Shown one piece after another: positions 32,081-35,070 of a stretch of 35,070 nt of DNA. The stretch lies in assembly GCA_019973155.2 (NCBI GenBank), contig BPQB01000153.1, forward strand, positions 1 through 35,070. Reading direction: 5' to 3'. Position 1 is the first letter of the stretch. Each line of letters starts with the position of its first letter. The stretch is from Phanerochaete sordida (lineage: Eukaryota; Basidiomycota; Agaricomycetes; Polyporales; Phanerochaetaceae). The notes under the pieces were generated by a model. The model did no database searches. It was not told the origin of the DNA and saw only the letters and a program-made list of their open reading frames with translations. Made by a program: the position numbers and the translations under genes.

Positions 32081-34264
32081 GTAGCGTTTTTGTAAAAGCA
32101 GCTAGTATAGTAGTAAGTCGTTTTGCAAAAAACGCTACCAGGGGTATGTGGGCCAAAAGGGGAGGGACTCCTTTTTAAAAAGGCATATGTTTTTCCGGGG
32201 TCATATGTCAGAAAACCAAAGTTGTAGAGAACATAGAAAATATCATATCTCTCAGTGACAGGGACCCCTCCCGATCAAAACTGAGCCCGCTATTCGCAAA
32301 ATACCCGCCGGGAGCCGGCGATAAAGCATTTGGCGCCCTAGCGCCACCAAGCTGGGTACCTGCCCAAAACGGAAATAAGCGTCATAAGCGAGAATTTGGC
32401 TGGCAGGGGTATTCCTGCTGCTCCCCTGCTCCCTCCAGGGCCTGGAACGTGGGGCAAAGTCCTAAATATCGTAGCTAGAAGGTATTGTAGTACTAACCCT
32501 CATCTGTGGGGGTGCCCCAGGGGATGCGAATATATTACAGAATTAACTAGAATTTCGACGAATTTCAAATGCGTGCACTGGGGCACCCTTGGGCCTTCAA
32601 TGGGGTGTGTGCACGGTACAGCACGTTGTATAGGCACTATAGCATGGGGAAAACCCATATGGAAAGCCCCAGGTCGATCCTAAAGCCCAGCAATATCCTG
32701 GGAATTATGCTCGAATTTAGGGGAATTAATGCGCCAGGGACAAAGGCTTCCATACCTTCCCCATCGCGTCCCTGACGCGTCGGACGCATCGGGTACGTGT
32801 CATTGGTATGTAGCACCATGGGAAAAGTGTTTTAACGCGTGAAACACGTAGGGGAATCCATACAGGTGGTCAAAACCCTCCAAAATCGCGTTCAGGGGGC
32901 ATTCCCCAGACTCCTGCAGCTGCCACAGCGGTCCAATCTCGCTGGGGCTGCGTCATAATGTGTGTGGTAGCTGTATGACACTATATCCAACGTCTCAACG
33001 CTGTAGAATAGTGGGAACATACTGTTCCTGGCTCTTGAATGCGCATTTTGGGGCACTTTGGGCCAAAAACACCATATATGCAGCTACCCAGAGGGATCCA
33101 CATAGTATTGGATCAATTCCTGCTACATACGGGGCCTATACATATGTACCAACATGTTTGAGATGTCCGGCCCTGTCCTCCTATCCTATAGCAGCCAGGC
33201 ACATACATGCTTTCACTTTGGTGTTCTGAAGTGCCCAGAAGCAAACCAAAGGCCACTTTTCGCTTTTGCAGGTATGTATCTCCACCAATTCTCCACCGAT
33301 TTACTTACAAATCTGTACTCCCCCGGTTTCATAGGCTGGGAATCGATCTGAGATACAGCGCCCGCGCCGTTCGCAACGGTTGCGCTGCGATCTGGGCGAT
33401 TTCGTCGAAATCAGCCAAAAAGCGCCCGTGGGAAACGACCAGATCTGGAGGATCGCATGGGAACCGAGGCGGGGGATGCGAAAGCGAGTATACTGAGCAG
33501 TTCCTACACCTTATGCGATGAGAATCCAGGTGTTTGCCCCACGATATTCACACCTTTTTTGGCAGATCCTCGCAGGTCCCCTACCACTTCCCTGCCACCC
33601 CTAGGCCCCCAAATCTCTCGTCGAGCTTTTCTAAGGGTTACATAACCCTTTGGCATAGCTGAAAACGGTTCAGAACCGGTGGAAAGGGTTGCAGGCCGCT
33701 TTCAGGCCCAGAAAAATCGAAATCAAATATAATCAATGATTTATTATATTCCACAGCGGTTCAATTGGGTCCCTGTCTTCCCTCTATACTATACATACAT
33801 AGTAAACAGTAATCTACATAGTGTAGAGGCCTCAGGAATCCAGGGGAGCGAGGGGAAGCAGCAGAAATGGCCCCCAGAAGCGAAATTGATGCCCATGACC
33901 GCATTGGGCGCTTCCCGGACAGGTACCCAGTTGGCCCGGTCAGGGTCTCCTTTGTGGCGCTGATGCGCTGATGGCGGCACCGGGAGGCCGCACTAAAGCC
34001 GCAAAGACTCGGCTCCCCGCCGTTCTTTTGTGAATAACTCCTCCCCTGTCCATTTTTGGGCTGTCTCCTTTTGGAATATGTCTTTCCGTTAGGCTGTGCA
34101 GCTTTCCAGAGAGTTTCGAAAATAGGCGCCCAAAACAGTCCCTTTTAAAAACACACCCCTGTAAATGCCAGGAAAATGCATTATATTGCCAACTAGGGCT
34201 TGTAGCGTTTTTTGCTAAACGATTTATTAGTATAGTAGGGACGTTTTATAAAAGAGCTACATGG
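32077..34264. mobile_element. 2.2-kb non-autonomous DNA element with hairpin-forming terminal inverted repeats
   Basis: The left end at 32077-32140 and right end at 34200-34264 are imperfect inverted repeats of about 64 bp. Both start CCATGTAGC and end with GCAAAAAACGCTAC. Within each end, GTAGCGTTTTT and AAAAAACGCTAC are themselves inverted, so each terminus can fold into a stem-loop. The interior from 32183 to 34125 is the second copy of the 1.95-kb repeat also at 16851. There is no transposase, so mobilisation would need an enzyme supplied in trans. No clear target-site duplication is visible. The superfamily is unknown. Confidence 0.75.
32183..34125 (+). repeat. 1.95-kb dispersed repeat, copy 2
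   Basis: Nearly colinear with 16851-18795 and in the same orientation, about 15.3 kb apart. It is embedded between the hairpin-type inverted repeats, which shows that this copy is the more complete one. Confidence 0.85.
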
Positions 34265-34283
34265 TCTGGTGCCCGCGGCCTAG

Positions 34284-34548
34284 AACGCAGGCTTGCGAGA
34301 CGTGACCTGGGTGATTGGCCAGGTCCTCGCAAGCACCCTGGCGCGGTACGTGACCCGCCTAAACGCTGGCTTTTCATCTCTGAATATGCTATCACAGGTC
34401 GAAGCGCGCGCGCGAAGACGAAGGCGCTAGCGACCACGGCGAGAGCACCGACTCTGAGAGCACCGACTCCGAGCGCCCCGCCGCCGCCGCCGCCACCCGG
34501 CGCTCGGCAAAGCGCCCGCAGAAGAAGTGTCGTACCGGCGGTAAATAG
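34284..34548 (+). pseudogene. 3' exons of an unidentified basic protein (partial gene)
   Basis: A CCTAG acceptor precedes an exon 34284-34345 (NAGLRDVTWVIGQVLAS). An intron, 34346-34397 (GTACGT...ATCACAG), joins it in frame to 34398-34548. That exon encodes SKRAREDEGASD, a Ser/Thr/Glu stretch, an alanine run and RRSAKRPQKKCR, with TAG at 34546-34548. The KRxR and KKxR clusters look like nuclear-localisation signals. The 5' part of the gene would lie where the 2.2-kb element now sits, or beyond it. The family is unknown. It may be the surviving 3' end of a disrupted gene. Confidence 0.4.
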
Positions 34549-34610
34549 CGAATCCCGCCCTCTCATAGTACTATTGTGGTGTTCTATGCCAATACATTGC
34601 GGTTATGTGC

Positions 34611-34850
34611 TTACAGGCAGCGGGAGGCAATCTCACGACCGCTCGGGCCTGCTCCGGGTCGACAAACCCTAGGAGAGGGTTTTCGGGGAGTGCCGAGCAC
34701 GAGCGTGTCCGTGCAAAGCTTAGTCAGCTCGCAGGCCCCTGTTCGTGACCGCCCCAGCCATAAAACATCGAATATAACCCGTATTTCCACATTGGGAAGC
34801 TTACTAAGCTTATTTTCAAGCTCCACCAAGGTACTGCGGGTAAGAGGCAC
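34611..34850 (-). CDS. Hypothetical small ORF
   Basis: 79 codons, starting MPLTRSTLVELENKLSKL with a plausible amphipathic helical beginning, and containing VEIRVIFDVLWLGRS. No homology is recognised. Its 5' edge is close to the dispersed-repeat signature at 34865. It could be a gene remnant or chance. Confidence 0.22.
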   Translation of the reverse strand: MPLTRSTLVELENKLSKLPNVEIRVIFDVLWLGRSRTGACELTKLCTDTLVLGTPRKPSPRVCRPGAGPSGREIASRCL

Positions 34851-34864
34851 GTAAGTGATGCATT

Positions 34865-34935
34865 AACCCACTCCAATGGTTTTATGCATCACGCATTGTA
34901 CCATTTGTGCTGTTCTGATGCATCAGACCTATGCC
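34865..34935 (+). repeat. Terminal signature of the dispersed short repeat
   Basis: TTTTATGCATCACGCATTG, then GTTCTGATGCATCAGACC and CCAAGGGGTG: the same end sequence as at 18937-19009 and copies A-C. GTGATGCAT and ATGCATCAC near 34855-34890 can pair as a short hairpin. The last 135 bp of the window beyond it show nothing recognisable. Confidence 0.55.
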
Positions 34936-35070
34936 AAGGGGTGTGTAATCATCATATGGGCGGGGGTGAATCCTTTGCAGACGACTTGAATGGGAACGGA
35001 GTACTGTAAGCAGTAGAGTAGCCTTGTTGCTACGATCTGCTGAGGTTAAGCTCTTGTTCTATAGATTTGT

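Noticed and set aside
16851..34125. The two 1.95-kb direct repeats as LTRs of one giant retrotransposon
   Set aside because: Copy 2 is bounded by its own hairpin inverted repeats, no reverse transcriptase, integrase or gag is found between the copies, and the interior holds DNA-transposon genes.

Overview
The window looks like accessory DNA from a mushroom-forming basidiomycete (Agaricomycetes). Genes are split by many 45-65 nt GT-AG introns, coding exons are GC-rich, and the families present (fungal TET/JBP dioxygenase, Plavaka and KDZ transposases, DUF6532) are those expanded in that group. I see no rRNA, tRNA, CRISPR array or bacterial-type operon. Species cannot be fixed from the sequence alone.

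Layout. 1-1106: GC-rich, locally repetitive 5' region. 1107-2881 (+): complete four-exon TET/JBP-type 2-oxoglutarate/Fe(II) dioxygenase gene. 3118-6436 (+): complete five-exon Plavaka transposase, followed to about 7195 by an AT-rich subterminal repeat array. 7202-7933 (+): broken exon of an orphan gene directly after that array. 8950-10200: large palindrome built from 132-bp tandem units. 10440-14015: mostly non-coding repeat debris (small inverted-repeat element, possible solo LTR, a short dispersed repeat) plus one doubtful small gene. 14561-16313 (-): decayed KDZ transposase 3' half. 16851-18795: first copy of a 1.95-kb repeat. 19003-20984: a second decayed KDZ copy broken into two oppositely oriented pieces. 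21240-21740: orphan Plavaka-like end. 22289-24695 (-): complete 12-exon DUF6532 gene. 25680-29702 (-): complete 12-exon KDZ transposase with an N-terminal CxC2-type cysteine cluster, with ~190-bp tandem repeats on each side. 31622-32080 (-): unidentified ORF. 32077-34264: 2.2-kb element with hairpin-forming terminal inverted repeats, containing the second copy of the 1.95-kb repeat. 34284-34548 (+): last exons of an unidentified basic protein.

Four genes (TET/JBP, Plavaka, DUF6532, KDZ) were joined by hand through every intron and stay open in one consistent frame (536, 1033, 613 and 1115 residues). Potentially functional transposases therefore sit beside decayed relatives. Published work (Iyer and colleagues, 2014) linked expansion of fungal TET/JBP genes to KDZ transposons. 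Here the TET/JBP gene lies only 236 bp from a Plavaka transposase, and the KDZ gene is about 23 kb away. A plausible but unproven reading is a nested transposon island in which a DNA-base-modifying enzyme and a DUF6532 protein travel with, or regulate, DNA transposons. The two dead KDZ copies each carry a TGA where an arginine CGA is expected, which fits loss through cytosine methylation and deamination.
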